Positions 1 to 7,509 of a stretch of 25,547 bases of DNA are shown here, one piece after another. The notes under the pieces are model-generated. The model did no database searches, was not told where the DNA came from, and worked only from the letters and a program-made list of their open reading frames with translations. Numbering within the stretch: position 1 is the first letter of the stretch; each line of letters begins with the position of its first letter. Origin of the DNA: GCA-002712045 sp028112705 (GTDB lineage Bacteria; Pseudomonadota; Alphaproteobacteria; Rhodobacterales; Rhodobacteraceae); NCBI GenBank assembly GCA_028112705.1, contig JAOGYN010000019.1, forward strand, positions 1 through 25,547, in the 5' to 3' direction. A program made the translations under genes and the position numbers.

Positions 1-1
1 T

Positions 2-268
2 ATGACGCCAAAAGACGCTCCTGTTGTTACGACTATTTCTAAAGCAATAAAAGAGGTGCTTGGTAAAACAGCAGAACATGTTGTCTCACCAGGGACATAT
101 GATCAAAAACATATAGATAGAATTGGTAAACTAAGTAATTGTGTCGCTTACGGTCCAGGGATACTTGATTTAGCACACCAACCTGATGAATGGATTGGTG
201 TAGACGATATGGTGGATAGTGCTAAAGTAATGGGGAAAGCGTTAACTTCTTTTCACTCAGCTAGATAA
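2..268 (+). CDS. M20-family metallopeptidase/deacylase, C-terminal fragment
   Basis: This is the last 88 codons of a gene that enters from the left edge. The segment YGPGILDLAHQPDEWIGVDD followed by a helix ending in KVMGKAL is the C-terminal signature of the M20 family (ArgE/DapE/carboxypeptidase G2-like amidohydrolases), which cleave N-acyl amino acids or small peptides with a two-metal centre. In this family the His of the AHQPDEW motif helps bind the active-site metals. The first metal ligands and the dimerisation domain lie outside the window, so the substrate cannot be told (N-acetylornithine, succinyl-diaminopimelate or another acyl amino acid). The ATG at position 2 is probably an internal methionine. 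The gene ends 12 bases before the stop codon of the convergent SH3 gene, with no obvious terminator between. Confidence 0.8.
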   Translation: MTPKDAPVVTTISKAIKEVLGKTAEHVVSPGTYDQKHIDRIGKLSNCVAYGPGILDLAHQPDEWIGVDDMVDSAKVMGKALTSFHSAR

Positions 269-280
269 TAAGTCCATCAG

Positions 281-751
281 TTAGTCTCGTAATTCTGTCG
301 AAGAAACACCCCATATTGATGATTTTAATGCCCACCCTTTGTACCCATCAGCATTCAATTTACACCAGGTAATATCACATTTTCCAAGCCTGGCTATGAC
401 ACCTGTTTCCAAAAATGCATTTATTGGCATACCAATAGTTGGTTTAGCTAAAAGAGGTGTGAGATCCTTGACAACTAATATATTTCTCACGCCAGACAAA
501 AGAGAATAGTGCATCCAACCACCCTCTCCCTCCCAATCAACAACCTGACGCCAATGGCCAAATTCAGCAATAATTTTTAAAGGTATATTTTTTTGTTTGA
601 ATATCCAATCTACTCGGTGGGATAAACTGGGCCCCCTTCTAACATTTCCTTCAGGTGCTTTCATTGAAACAAAACGAGGTATAGGCAAATTTGTCACCTG
701 CCCTCGCTGCTCTGCGTGAACAATAGAAAAGCTAAAATTTGCACCAATCAT
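281..751 (-). CDS. Exported SH3-domain protein (DUF1058/SH3_4 type)
   Basis: Two bacterial SH3-like repeats are visible. The first runs from about residue 33 to 90 (RRGPSLSHRVDWIF, then EFGHWRQVVDWEGEGGWMH). The second, more degenerate, runs from about 92 to 150 and ends in GWALKSSIWGV. Such proteins are periplasmic and thought to bind cell-wall or surface material; no enzymatic motif is seen. In many alphaproteobacteria this gene lies next to a D-glycerate-dehydrogenase-like gene, as here, where the two are divergent. The coordinates use the first ATG. That start leaves only the tail of a signal peptide (hydrophobic stretch ending SIVHA before EQ). The frame stays open upstream to 802, where an ATA codon sits 7 nt behind an AAGGAG SD and would supply a complete signal peptide (173 residues in all). 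The true start is therefore uncertain. Confidence 0.8.
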   Translation of the reverse strand: MIGANFSFSIVHAEQRGQVTNLPIPRFVSMKAPEGNVRRGPSLSHRVDWIFKQKNIPLKIIAEFGHWRQVVDWEGEGGWMHYSLLSGVRNILVVKDLTPLLAKPTIGMPINAFLETGVIARLGKCDITWCKLNADGYKGWALKSSIWGVSSTELRD

Positions 752-864
752 TATTATACATATAATAAATGAATGAAATTTATTTAATATAGTGTATCTT
801 ATTTACTTGCTCCTTAGTATAGATATTTGTCAGTATATAACAAAAGTTACCAGAGGAATGTCAG

Positions 865-1851
865 ATGAGTAAACAAAAACCAAAAGTAATCGTTACTCGC
901 CGCCTACCAGCTCCAGTGGAAAATCGAATGAAAGAATTATTCGATGTAGAGCTCAATGAAAATGACATTCCAATGTCATCAAAAGAACTGGGCATTGCTA
1001 TGACTAAGGCTGACGTTTTGGTTCCAACTATAAGTGATATGATTGATAGCAAACTTTTGGCCAGAGCTGGAGAAAATTTGAGATTGATAGCTAGTTATGG
1101 TGCAGGCTTTGATCATATTGATGTGCAAACAGCGAGACAAAGAGGTATACTCATTTCAAACACACCAGGTGTCCTTACGGATGACACTGCTGATATGACT
1201 TTGGCACTTATGTTAGGTGTGATGCGAAGGTTTCAAGAGGGAGCTCACTTAATTCAAAAAAAATCCTGGGATGGTTGGTCACCTTCGGCAATGCTTGGAA
1301 CCCGCTTAGGGGGTAAAAAACTAGGGATCTTAGGAATGGGCAGAATTGGTGCAGCCGTAGCCAATCGAGCCAAAGCATTTGGAATGGAAATCAATTATCA
1401 TAATAGAAAAAAATTACATCCTGCACTCGAGGCTCCAACAGAAGCAATTTTTTGGGAAAACTTTGATAGTATGCTTGCAGAGATTGACGTTTTATCAATC
1501 AATTGTCCTCATACCCCTTCCACCTTCCATATGGTTAATAGCGGCAGGCTTTCATTGATGAAAGAAACTGCATTTATAGTTAACACCTCTCGGGGAGAAG
1601 TTATGGATGAAAATGCTTTGGCACGAGCATTAAAGAATAATAAATTAGCGGGGGCAGCCCTAGATGTCTTCGAAGCACGCAAAGAAGTAAATCCACAGCT
1701 GCGCGATCTTCCCAACGTAATGTTATTGCCACATATGGGTTCAGCGACAGATGAGGCCCGAATAGAAATGGGTGAAAAGGTAATAATAAATATAAAAACT
1801 TTCATTGATGGCCATAGACCACCTGATCAAGTCGTACCTGCGATGTTATAA
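865..1851 (+). CDS. D-2-hydroxyacid dehydrogenase (glyoxylate/hydroxypyruvate reductase or D-glycerate dehydrogenase type)
   Basis: This 328-residue protein has the full layout of NAD(P)-dependent D-isomer 2-hydroxyacid dehydrogenases. The substrate lobe includes SYGAGFDHID (about 77-86). The Rossmann motif is G157-x-G159-x-x-G162. The substrate-binding arginine is R243 in NTSRGE and the catalytic histidine is H290 in LLPHMGSAT. The family normally interconverts 2-keto acids such as glyoxylate or hydroxypyruvate and the D-2-hydroxy acid. That fits near glycine cleavage genes, since glyoxylate, glycine and serine are linked. Oddity: the usual F-E-x-E-P segment reads F-E-A-R-K, so the position of the catalytic glutamate (29 residues after the arginine, as in SerA) is R272. 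The ATG is preceded by a GAGGAA SD. Its stop codon directly abuts that of the convergent hydrolase gene. The fold is certain; substrate and activity are not. Confidence 0.9.
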   Translation: MSKQKPKVIVTRRLPAPVENRMKELFDVELNENDIPMSSKELGIAMTKADVLVPTISDMIDSKLLARAGENLRLIASYGAGFDHIDVQTARQRGILISNTPGVLTDDTADMTLALMLGVMRRFQEGAHLIQKKSWDGWSPSAMLGTRLGGKKLGILGMGRIGAAVANRAKAFGMEINYHNRKKLHPALEAPTEAIFWENFDSMLAEIDVLSINCPHTPSTFHMVNSGRLSLMKETAFIVNTSRGEVMDENALARALKNNKLAGAALDVFEARKEVNPQLRDLPNVMLLPHMGSATDEARIEMGEKVIINIKTFIDGHRPPDQVVPAML

Positions 1852-2763
1852 TTAACTCAAGCTTTGTATTAAATTTACCATTTCTTTTGCTAAGTTTATC
1901 CCATCATCTTCTTGTAAAAAATGGCCAGCATTCTTGGTAATAAAATGGTTTTGTCCTTGAGCGCCTGGTATTAGTTTGATAAATATTTTTTCGCCATTTT
2001 TCATAATCGGATCTTGATCAGAAAAACAAGTTAAAAATGGTTTTTCCCATTTTTTTAGAACTTCCCATGCTGCTAATTGATTTTTTCGAGCTGGGTCTTC
2101 TTTTGATGAAGGCACTAATACCGGAAACTGTCTTGCACCTGCTTTAAATTGCTCAGTTGGAAAAGGTGCATTATAGGCATCAACTTCTAATTGGGTCAAA
2201 CCAGAAACACTGCCACGATGTATAATGGGGCCAATTTTGAATGATTCATTTGTTTGAGTGAATTCCCGCCACAATTTAAATGGCTCACCTAAATCATGAT
2301 CCCCAGTTGGTAGCGCAGTATTGCCAATCATGACAGCATCAAAATCTTCTTGATTATCGCATAATAATCTCAACCCTATTAAGCCACCCCAATCTTGACC
2401 AAATAAGGTTACATTTTTCAGTTTTAATTTTAAAAAAAATTGATTCAGCCAGTCCACATGTCCATTATATGTATACGATGCTCTGCTGGATGGTTTATCT
2501 GACTTCCCAAACCCAATAAAATCTGGTGCAATTACCCTAATCCCATTCTTAACCAAAATAGGTATCATCTCCCGATACAAATATGACCACGTAGGTTGAC
2601 CATGCAGTAGTAAGGCTACTTTCGAAAAGTTGGAGCCTTCATCTAAATAATGCATCCGCAATTTACCTAAATTAGGATCAGTGATTTGAATATAATTTGA
2701 CTTAAAATTATAATTAAAAAGGTTTTTAAATCTGTCCTCTGCGGTTCTTAAAATTTCCACCAC
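1852..2763 (-). CDS. Haloalkane dehalogenase-like alpha/beta hydrolase (HLD-I type)
   Basis: This 303-residue alpha/beta hydrolase resembles Xanthobacter DhlA more than esterases or epoxide hydrolases. HGQPTWSYLYREM (54-66) is the oxyanion/halide region. The nucleophile elbow GQDWGG places Asp124 and the halide-binding Trp125 at the DhlA positions. W165 aligns with the second halide Trp of DhlA. D251 (SDQDPI) is the likely acid and H281 (NAGHFLQED) the base. The cap-region APFP segment (199-202) is also shared. These enzymes replace a carbon-bound halogen with OH; the natural substrate here is unknown. Position 56 is Gln where DhlA has Glu. The start is GTG, followed by a second GTG, 6 nt behind an AAGGA SD. 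The gene lies 56 nt downstream of gcvP on the same strand and may be co-transcribed with the glycine cleavage genes. Confidence 0.85.
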   Translation of the reverse strand: MVEILRTAEDRFKNLFNYNFKSNYIQITDPNLGKLRMHYLDEGSNFSKVALLLHGQPTWSYLYREMIPILVKNGIRVIAPDFIGFGKSDKPSSRASYTYNGHVDWLNQFFLKLKLKNVTLFGQDWGGLIGLRLLCDNQEDFDAVMIGNTALPTGDHDLGEPFKLWREFTQTNESFKIGPIIHRGSVSGLTQLEVDAYNAPFPTEQFKAGARQFPVLVPSSKEDPARKNQLAAWEVLKKWEKPFLTCFSDQDPIMKNGEKIFIKLIPGAQGQNHFITKNAGHFLQEDDGINLAKEMVNLIQSLS

Positions 2764-2819
2764 AATTAATCCTTCACAATTTTACATTAAATATAACTGA
2801 AACTGAAACTGAATAAAAT

Positions 2820-5669
2820 CTATTCTGCTGCTTCTAAATAATCAGATAATGGTGGACAACTACACACTAAGTTTCTGTCGCCATAAACATTATCCACCCT
2901 GTTAACTGGAGCCCAGTATTTATCAATACGAAAAGCTCCAGCTGGATAACAAGCTTCTTCTCTTGAGTAAGGTCTATCCCAATCTCCAACCAAATCCTCA
3001 ACAGTATGAGGGGAATTCTTTAATGGATTATTCTCCTTGTCTATTTCTTCCTGTTCGATCGCTCTAATCTCTTTTCTTATATGCAACATTGCGTCACAAA
3101 ACCTGTCTAACTCTTTTTTATTTTCAGATTCTGTAGGTTCAATCATTAACGTACCAGCTACCGGCCAACTCATAGTAGGAGCATGAAACCCACAATCAAT
3201 TAGCCGTTTTGCAATATCTTCAACATTTACATTTGCTGTTTCAGAAAATGGCCTAGTATCAATAATACATTCATGTGCAACACGGCCCGACGGACCTTTA
3301 TAAAGAACCTCAAAAGAACCTTCTAATCTTTTTGCAATATAATTCGCATTTAATATTGCTACTTTTGTTGCCTGAGTTAAGCCATCACCACCCATCATCA
3401 GACAGTAAGCCCAAGAAATGGGAAGAAGTGACGGAGAGCCATAAGGAGCAGCCGACACAGCCCCTCCTTCACCATTTACCTCAGGATGACCTGGTAAAAA
3501 TTTAGTAAGATGTGATTTAACCCCAATGGGGCCCATGCCGGGTCCGCCTCCACCATGAGGAATACAAAAAGTTTTATGTAAATTTAGATGACTAACATCA
3601 GACCCAATTTCACCTGGTTTAGCCAATCCAACCATTGCGTTAAGATTTGCTCCATCTAAATAAACTTGACCACCATATTTATGAGTTATGTCACAAACCT
3701 CCTTCACAGTTTGTTCAAAAACACCATGGGTTGAAGGATACGTAATCATGCAGGCTGCTAAGTTGTTACCAGCTAAAGCAGCCTTGGATTTAAAATCCTC
3801 AATATCTATATCTCCATTAACAAGAGACTTTACAGGAACAACCTTCATACCAACCATTTGTGCAGATGCTGGATTTGTTCCATGTGCTGACATAGGGATT
3901 AAGCAAATATTTCGATTTTCTTGGTTATTCTCTTTATGATAAGCGCTGATCGTAAGCAGTCCAGCGTACTCACCTTGCGCACCTGAATTTGGCTGCATAC
4001 TAATCGCATCATAACCAGTGATTTCGCAGAGCTTATCTGATAGATCATCTATCAACTCCTTATAACCCAATACTTGATCACTTGGTACAAATGGATGGAT
4101 AAGGTTAAACTCTTCCCAACTTACCGGCATCATTTCCGCTGCAGAATTTAATTTCATAGTACATGATCCCAATGGTATCATTGCACGATCTAATGCTAAA
4201 TCACGATCCGCTAACTTACGCATATAACGCATCATTTCAGTTTCTGATCTATTCATATGAAAGATAGGATGAGTTAAAAACTCTGAGGTTCGCAAAAGAG
4301 ATGTTGGGAGCCTATATTCTTCAGAGATACCAACACTTTGATCTATAATACCAAATGCTTCCCACACTGTTTTGATTGTTTCCTGTCTCGTTCGCTCATC
4401 TAAAGTAATTCCCAACCAATTATCACTTACTTTCCGTAAGTTAATACCTTTAGCCACTGCAGACTTCATTATCTTTGACTGATTTTCACCCACCTCAACA
4501 GTAATAGTGTCAAAAAATACTGGTGCCATAATTGCAAAGCCAGCATCTTCTAAACCCCGCGCGAGCCGAACAGTTTTCCTATGAATACGCTGGGCGATTG
4601 CCTTCAAGCCCTCAGGTCCGTGAAAGACTGTATAAAAACTTGCCATAACAGCTAAAAGTGCCTGCGCTGTGCATACATTCGAAGTAGCTTTTTCGCGCCT
4701 TATATGTTGTTCTCTAGTTTGAAGAGACAATCGATATGCCTTATTACCTCGAGAATCTATTGAAACTCCTACTATTCGACCAGGCATACTTCTCTTATAA
4801 GTATCTTTTGTAGACATATAGGCCGCATGTGGCCCACCAAATCCTTCGGGAACACCAAACCTCTGTGTTGAACCCACTGCGATATCTGCACCCATTGCTC
4901 CAGGTTCCTTCAGAAGAGTTAAGGACATTGGATCAGCAGCAATAATTCCTATTGCACCAAAATTTTGAAGTTCATCAATATGTTTTGTAAAATCTTTTAG
5001 TACTCCATAAGTTCCAGGGTACTGAAAAATAGCGCCAAAAATCTCTTCAGTAACCATTTTATCTGGATCACCCAAAACAATATTTATATCAAGCGGAGCA
5101 GCCCTAGTTTTCATTACTTCAATGTTTTGAGGATGACAGTTTTCGTCAATAAAAAATGACAGTTTCTTAGACTTAGAAATTCGCTGTGCCATCGTCATTG
5201 CCTCAGCACAAGCCGTTGACTCATCTAATAAAGAAGCATTTGCAATTTCCAAACCAGTCAAATCAATAATCATTGTTTGAAAATTTAATAAAGCTTCCAA
5301 ACGACCTTGAGAAATTTCAGGCTGATAAGGCGTATAAGCCGTATACCACGCGGGATTTTCTAATATATTCCTTTGAATGGCTGGAGGAGTGACTGTGCCA
5401 TGATATCCCTGTCCAATTAAACTTGTTAATACTTTATTTTTCTTTGCAATGCCACGCATATGAAACAACAATTCTCGTTCAGATTTTGCCTTGCCAAAAT
5501 CTAAAGGTTTTTTCTGTCTAATAGTTTTTGGAACTGTATCATCTATAAATTCGTCTAAAGAATTATATCCAATTACATCAAGCATTTCTTTTATTTCTTC
5601 AGGTGAGGGGCCAATATGACGCCTATTTGCAAAATCATAAGGCAAATATTTGGTTGGTTTAAAAGACAT
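2820..5669 (-). CDS. gcvP: Glycine dehydrogenase (decarboxylating), P-protein of the glycine cleavage system
   Basis: This is a single-chain, 949-residue P-protein, the usual full length, with both homologous halves. The PLP enzyme decarboxylates glycine and passes the aminomethyl group to the lipoyl arm of GcvH. The N-terminal half carries GQGYHGTVTPPAI (87-99) and TAYTPYQPEISQGRLE. The C-terminal half carries PLGSCTMKLN (499-508), QPNSGAQGEYAG and the PLP-binding lysine K699 in HLNLHKTFCIPHGGGGPG. No frameshift or missing motif is seen. A GGAG SD precedes the ATG. The gene lies 26 nt downstream of gcvH and is the last gcv gene of the riboswitch-led operon. The chain is not split into the GcvPA/GcvPB pair found in some bacteria. 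Confidence 0.97.
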   Translation of the reverse strand: MSFKPTKYLPYDFANRRHIGPSPEEIKEMLDVIGYNSLDEFIDDTVPKTIRQKKPLDFGKAKSERELLFHMRGIAKKNKVLTSLIGQGYHGTVTPPAIQRNILENPAWYTAYTPYQPEISQGRLEALLNFQTMIIDLTGLEIANASLLDESTACAEAMTMAQRISKSKKLSFFIDENCHPQNIEVMKTRAAPLDINIVLGDPDKMVTEEIFGAIFQYPGTYGVLKDFTKHIDELQNFGAIGIIAADPMSLTLLKEPGAMGADIAVGSTQRFGVPEGFGGPHAAYMSTKDTYKRSMPGRIVGVSIDSRGNKAYRLSLQTREQHIRREKATSNVCTAQALLAVMASFYTVFHGPEGLKAIAQRIHRKTVRLARGLEDAGFAIMAPVFFDTITVEVGENQSKIMKSAVAKGINLRKVSDNWLGITLDERTRQETIKTVWEAFGIIDQSVGISEEYRLPTSLLRTSEFLTHPIFHMNRSETEMMRYMRKLADRDLALDRAMIPLGSCTMKLNSAAEMMPVSWEEFNLIHPFVPSDQVLGYKELIDDLSDKLCEITGYDAISMQPNSGAQGEYAGLLTISAYHKENNQENRNICLIPMSAHGTNPASAQMVGMKVVPVKSLVNGDIDIEDFKSKAALAGNNLAACMITYPSTHGVFEQTVKEVCDITHKYGGQVYLDGANLNAMVGLAKPGEIGSDVSHLNLHKTFCIPHGGGGPGMGPIGVKSHLTKFLPGHPEVNGEGGAVSAAPYGSPSLLPISWAYCLMMGGDGLTQATKVAILNANYIAKRLEGSFEVLYKGPSGRVAHECIIDTRPFSETANVNVEDIAKRLIDCGFHAPTMSWPVAGTLMIEPTESENKKELDRFCDAMLHIRKEIRAIEQEEIDKENNPLKNSPHTVEDLVGDWDRPYSREEACYPAGAFRIDKYWAPVNRVDNVYGDRNLVCSCPPLSDYLEAAE

Positions 5670-5695
5670 TTACAACTCCAATTAAATATTGTTTT

Positions 5696-6055
5696 TTATT
5701 TAATGAATGACAAATATGCTGCCTCATCCATATAATCAGCTACCGGTGCCATATCAGATACTTCTATTTTGAAAAACCATCCTGCTTCATTTGGGTCAGC
5801 ATTTACCAAACTTGGTGTCTCAACAATTGCTTCATTAATTTCAATAATTTTACCATCCAGTGGTGACAAAATGTCAGAAGCAGCTTTAACAGATTCAATG
5901 ACACATATTGACTCGTCTTTACTAACTAGATCACCAATTTCAGGTAATTCTACAAAAACGACATCACCGAGTTGTTCCGCCGCATGCTCAGTGATTCCAA
6001 CCGTAACCACATCATTTTCAATTAAAAGCCACTCATGTTCTTCAGTATATTTCAT
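5696..6055 (-). CDS. gcvH: Glycine cleavage system H protein (lipoyl carrier)
   Basis: This 119-residue protein has the H-protein length and fold. It begins with YTEEHEWL and carries the lipoylation site in CVIESVKAASD, with the modified lysine at K57. The lipoyl arm shuttles the aminomethyl group from GcvP to GcvT and the reduced dithiol to dihydrolipoamide dehydrogenase, which is not in this window. The C-terminal segment NADPNEAGWFFKI is typical. The gene sits between gcvT (18 nt upstream) and gcvP (26 nt downstream). The SD is GGAGG, about 10 nt before the ATG. Confidence 0.97.
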   Translation of the reverse strand: MKYTEEHEWLLIENDVVTVGITEHAAEQLGDVVFVELPEIGDLVSKDESICVIESVKAASDILSPLDGKIIEINEAIVETPSLVNADPNEAGWFFKIEVSDMAPVADYMDEAAYLSFIK

Positions 6056-6073
6056 TTCAATTTTTCCTCCAAT

Positions 6074-7195
6074 TTATCTTTTGAAATTAGCCTTCACAAA
6101 CGGTAAAGAAACTATAGTTGCTGGTAAAAACTTTTCCCTCACTTCACCAAAAATCTGACCTCCAGTTATCGCATATTTAGAATCAACATACCCCATAGAT
6201 ACTGGACCCTCGAATGTTGGACCAAAACCTCCTGATGTAATTTTTCCAATACGTTGCTGTCCAGCAGAATCAGCAAATAAAACTGTACCTTCTCGCATTG
6301 GTGCACGCCCTGACGGCTTCACACCAACCCTTTTTTTATCTGGTCCATTCTTTATTTCATTAAAAATTCTTTTCTTTCCGAAAAATTCACTTGATTGAAC
6401 TCCATCTTCTCGCCGCAATTTTTGAATGGCCCATAAGAGCCTTGCTTCAACCGGGCTAGTATCACAATCAATATCATGGCCATAAAGACAAAGACCTGCT
6501 TCTAACCTTAGGCTGTCCCGAGCACCTAAGCCTATCAATTTGACCTCTTCAAATTTTAGTAACTTCTCAGTAAATTCTATAGCTTTATTAGAAGGAATTG
6601 AGATTTCAAAACCATCCTCACCGGTATAACCAGAGCGAGCAACCCAACAATCAACACCTAGAATTTTTATCGTCGCAATATCCATAAATCGCATTTCTTT
6701 AATAGCACTATTAAAATTTTCTAGAATTTTTTCTGCCAACGGGCCCTGTAATGCAAGCAATGCTCTATCTTCAATCAGTTCAACTGTAACATTAGGCATA
6801 TTCTTTATCATATGTGGGACATCAATATGCTTACACGCAGCGTTTACTACCATAAACAAATAGTCACCTCTATTACTTAGCATTAAATCATCAATTATGC
6901 CCCCCGAGGCATTCGTAAAGAAACCATAACGCTGTCTTCCTTTCTTTAAAGTTGATACTGAAATAGGGGTTAGAGTTTCAAGACTATGAGCTATATCAGC
7001 AAAACTTTGTCCCTTAATTATAACCTGCCCCATATGACTAACATCAAATAAACCAGCTTTTTTTCTACAATGGAGATGTTCTTTTAAAACACCATCTTTA
7101 TACTGCACAGGCATTTCATAACCAGCAAATGGAACCATTTTCCCACCATTGGAAACATGAAGTTCGTGAAGTGGTGTCCGTAAAAGCTCAGACAT
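6074..7195 (-). CDS. gcvT: Glycine cleavage system T protein (aminomethyltransferase)
   Basis: This 373-residue protein, the usual GcvT length, starts MSELLRTPLHELH. It moves the methylene group from the lipoyl-bound intermediate to tetrahydrofolate and releases ammonia. Family segments include MVPFAGYEMPVQY, GLFDVSHMGQV, the GYTGEDGFEI strand, LGARDSLRLEAGLCLYGHD, and the C-terminal barrel with GKITSGGFGPTF and MGYV. The start at 7195 is chosen because a GGAG SD lies 6 nt upstream and homology begins there. An in-frame ATG four codons earlier overlaps that SD. The frame is open for another 127 codons to 7576, but that stretch is the riboswitch leader and not protein: it resembles no domain. 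First gene of the gcvTHP operon. Confidence 0.96.
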   Translation of the reverse strand: MSELLRTPLHELHVSNGGKMVPFAGYEMPVQYKDGVLKEHLHCRKKAGLFDVSHMGQVIIKGQSFADIAHSLETLTPISVSTLKKGRQRYGFFTNASGGIIDDLMLSNRGDYLFMVVNAACKHIDVPHMIKNMPNVTVELIEDRALLALQGPLAEKILENFNSAIKEMRFMDIATIKILGVDCWVARSGYTGEDGFEISIPSNKAIEFTEKLLKFEEVKLIGLGARDSLRLEAGLCLYGHDIDCDTSPVEARLLWAIQKLRREDGVQSSEFFGKKRIFNEIKNGPDKKRVGVKPSGRAPMREGTVLFADSAGQQRIGKITSGGFGPTFEGPVSMGYVDSKYAITGGQIFGEVREKFLPATIVSLPFVKANFKR

Positions 7196-7275
7196 ATTTT
7201 TCTCCATAAGTATAATAAGTATAGATGTTTCCATCGGCAACAGTCCAACGCACAAATAGTGCGGTTTATTGCCCC

Positions 7276-7425
7276 CTCTGTCCTTTAGCCTGAGATCGTT
7301 ATCCCTTCGGCGGGCGCATTTTTGCGCCACTCTCCAGAGTTTCTGCTTACCTACCGGTCCTGAAGCCTGAGAGTTTCCGAGGCGGTTGCTCCTTCGGCAC
7401 CAAAAAAATTTGGTTCTCCCGGCAG
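7276..7425 (-). promoter_or_regulatory. Tandem glycine riboswitch (two aptamers) upstream of gcvT
   Basis: Read on the minus strand, two glycine aptamers lie in series. Aptamer 1 (7425-7351) has a P1 stem of CTGCCGG with CCGGTAG, the core GGGAGA, GCCGAAGGAGCAA, then GAAACTCTCAGGC and AGGACCG. Aptamer 2 (7339-7276) has P1 CTCTG with CAGAG, then GGAGAGTGGCGC, CCGCCGAAGGGATAACG, ATCTCAGGC and AAAGGACAGAG. The repeated CCGAAGG, TCTCAGG and AGGAC elements are the conserved family core. An 11-nt linker joins them. Such tandem elements bind glycine and usually switch gcv genes on in excess glycine. Downstream of aptamer 2, GGCAA (7273-7269) can pair with TTGCC (7240-7236) around a CGCAC/GTGCG hairpin. 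This may be part of the expression platform; no U-rich intrinsic terminator is seen, so control may be translational. Confidence 0.93.
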
Positions 7426-7441
7426 ATAATACTCGAAAAGT

Positions 7442-7447
7442 ATAATA
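7442..7447 (-). promoter_or_regulatory. Candidate -10 box of the gcvTHP promoter
   Basis: On the minus strand the hexamer TATTAT lies about 16 nt upstream of aptamer 1, so that transcription would begin close to the aptamer P1 stem. A -35 hexamer at normal spacing is not convincing. Positional inference only. Confidence 0.3.
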
Positions 7448-7509
7448 CAGAATTTTAATACTAGCAATAGCATCTGAGATTTGGCATATTAAAAAAAAGG
7501 TTAAATTAA

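Noticed and set aside
2795..2812. Three tandem copies of AACTGA between gcvP and the dehalogenase gene
   Set aside because: Only 18 bases long; a chance simple repeat is likely and no regulatory meaning is evident.
3275..3505. Plus-strand open frame inside gcvP (also 3688-3939)
   Set aside because: Antisense shadows of a well-conserved gene; no recognisable domain.
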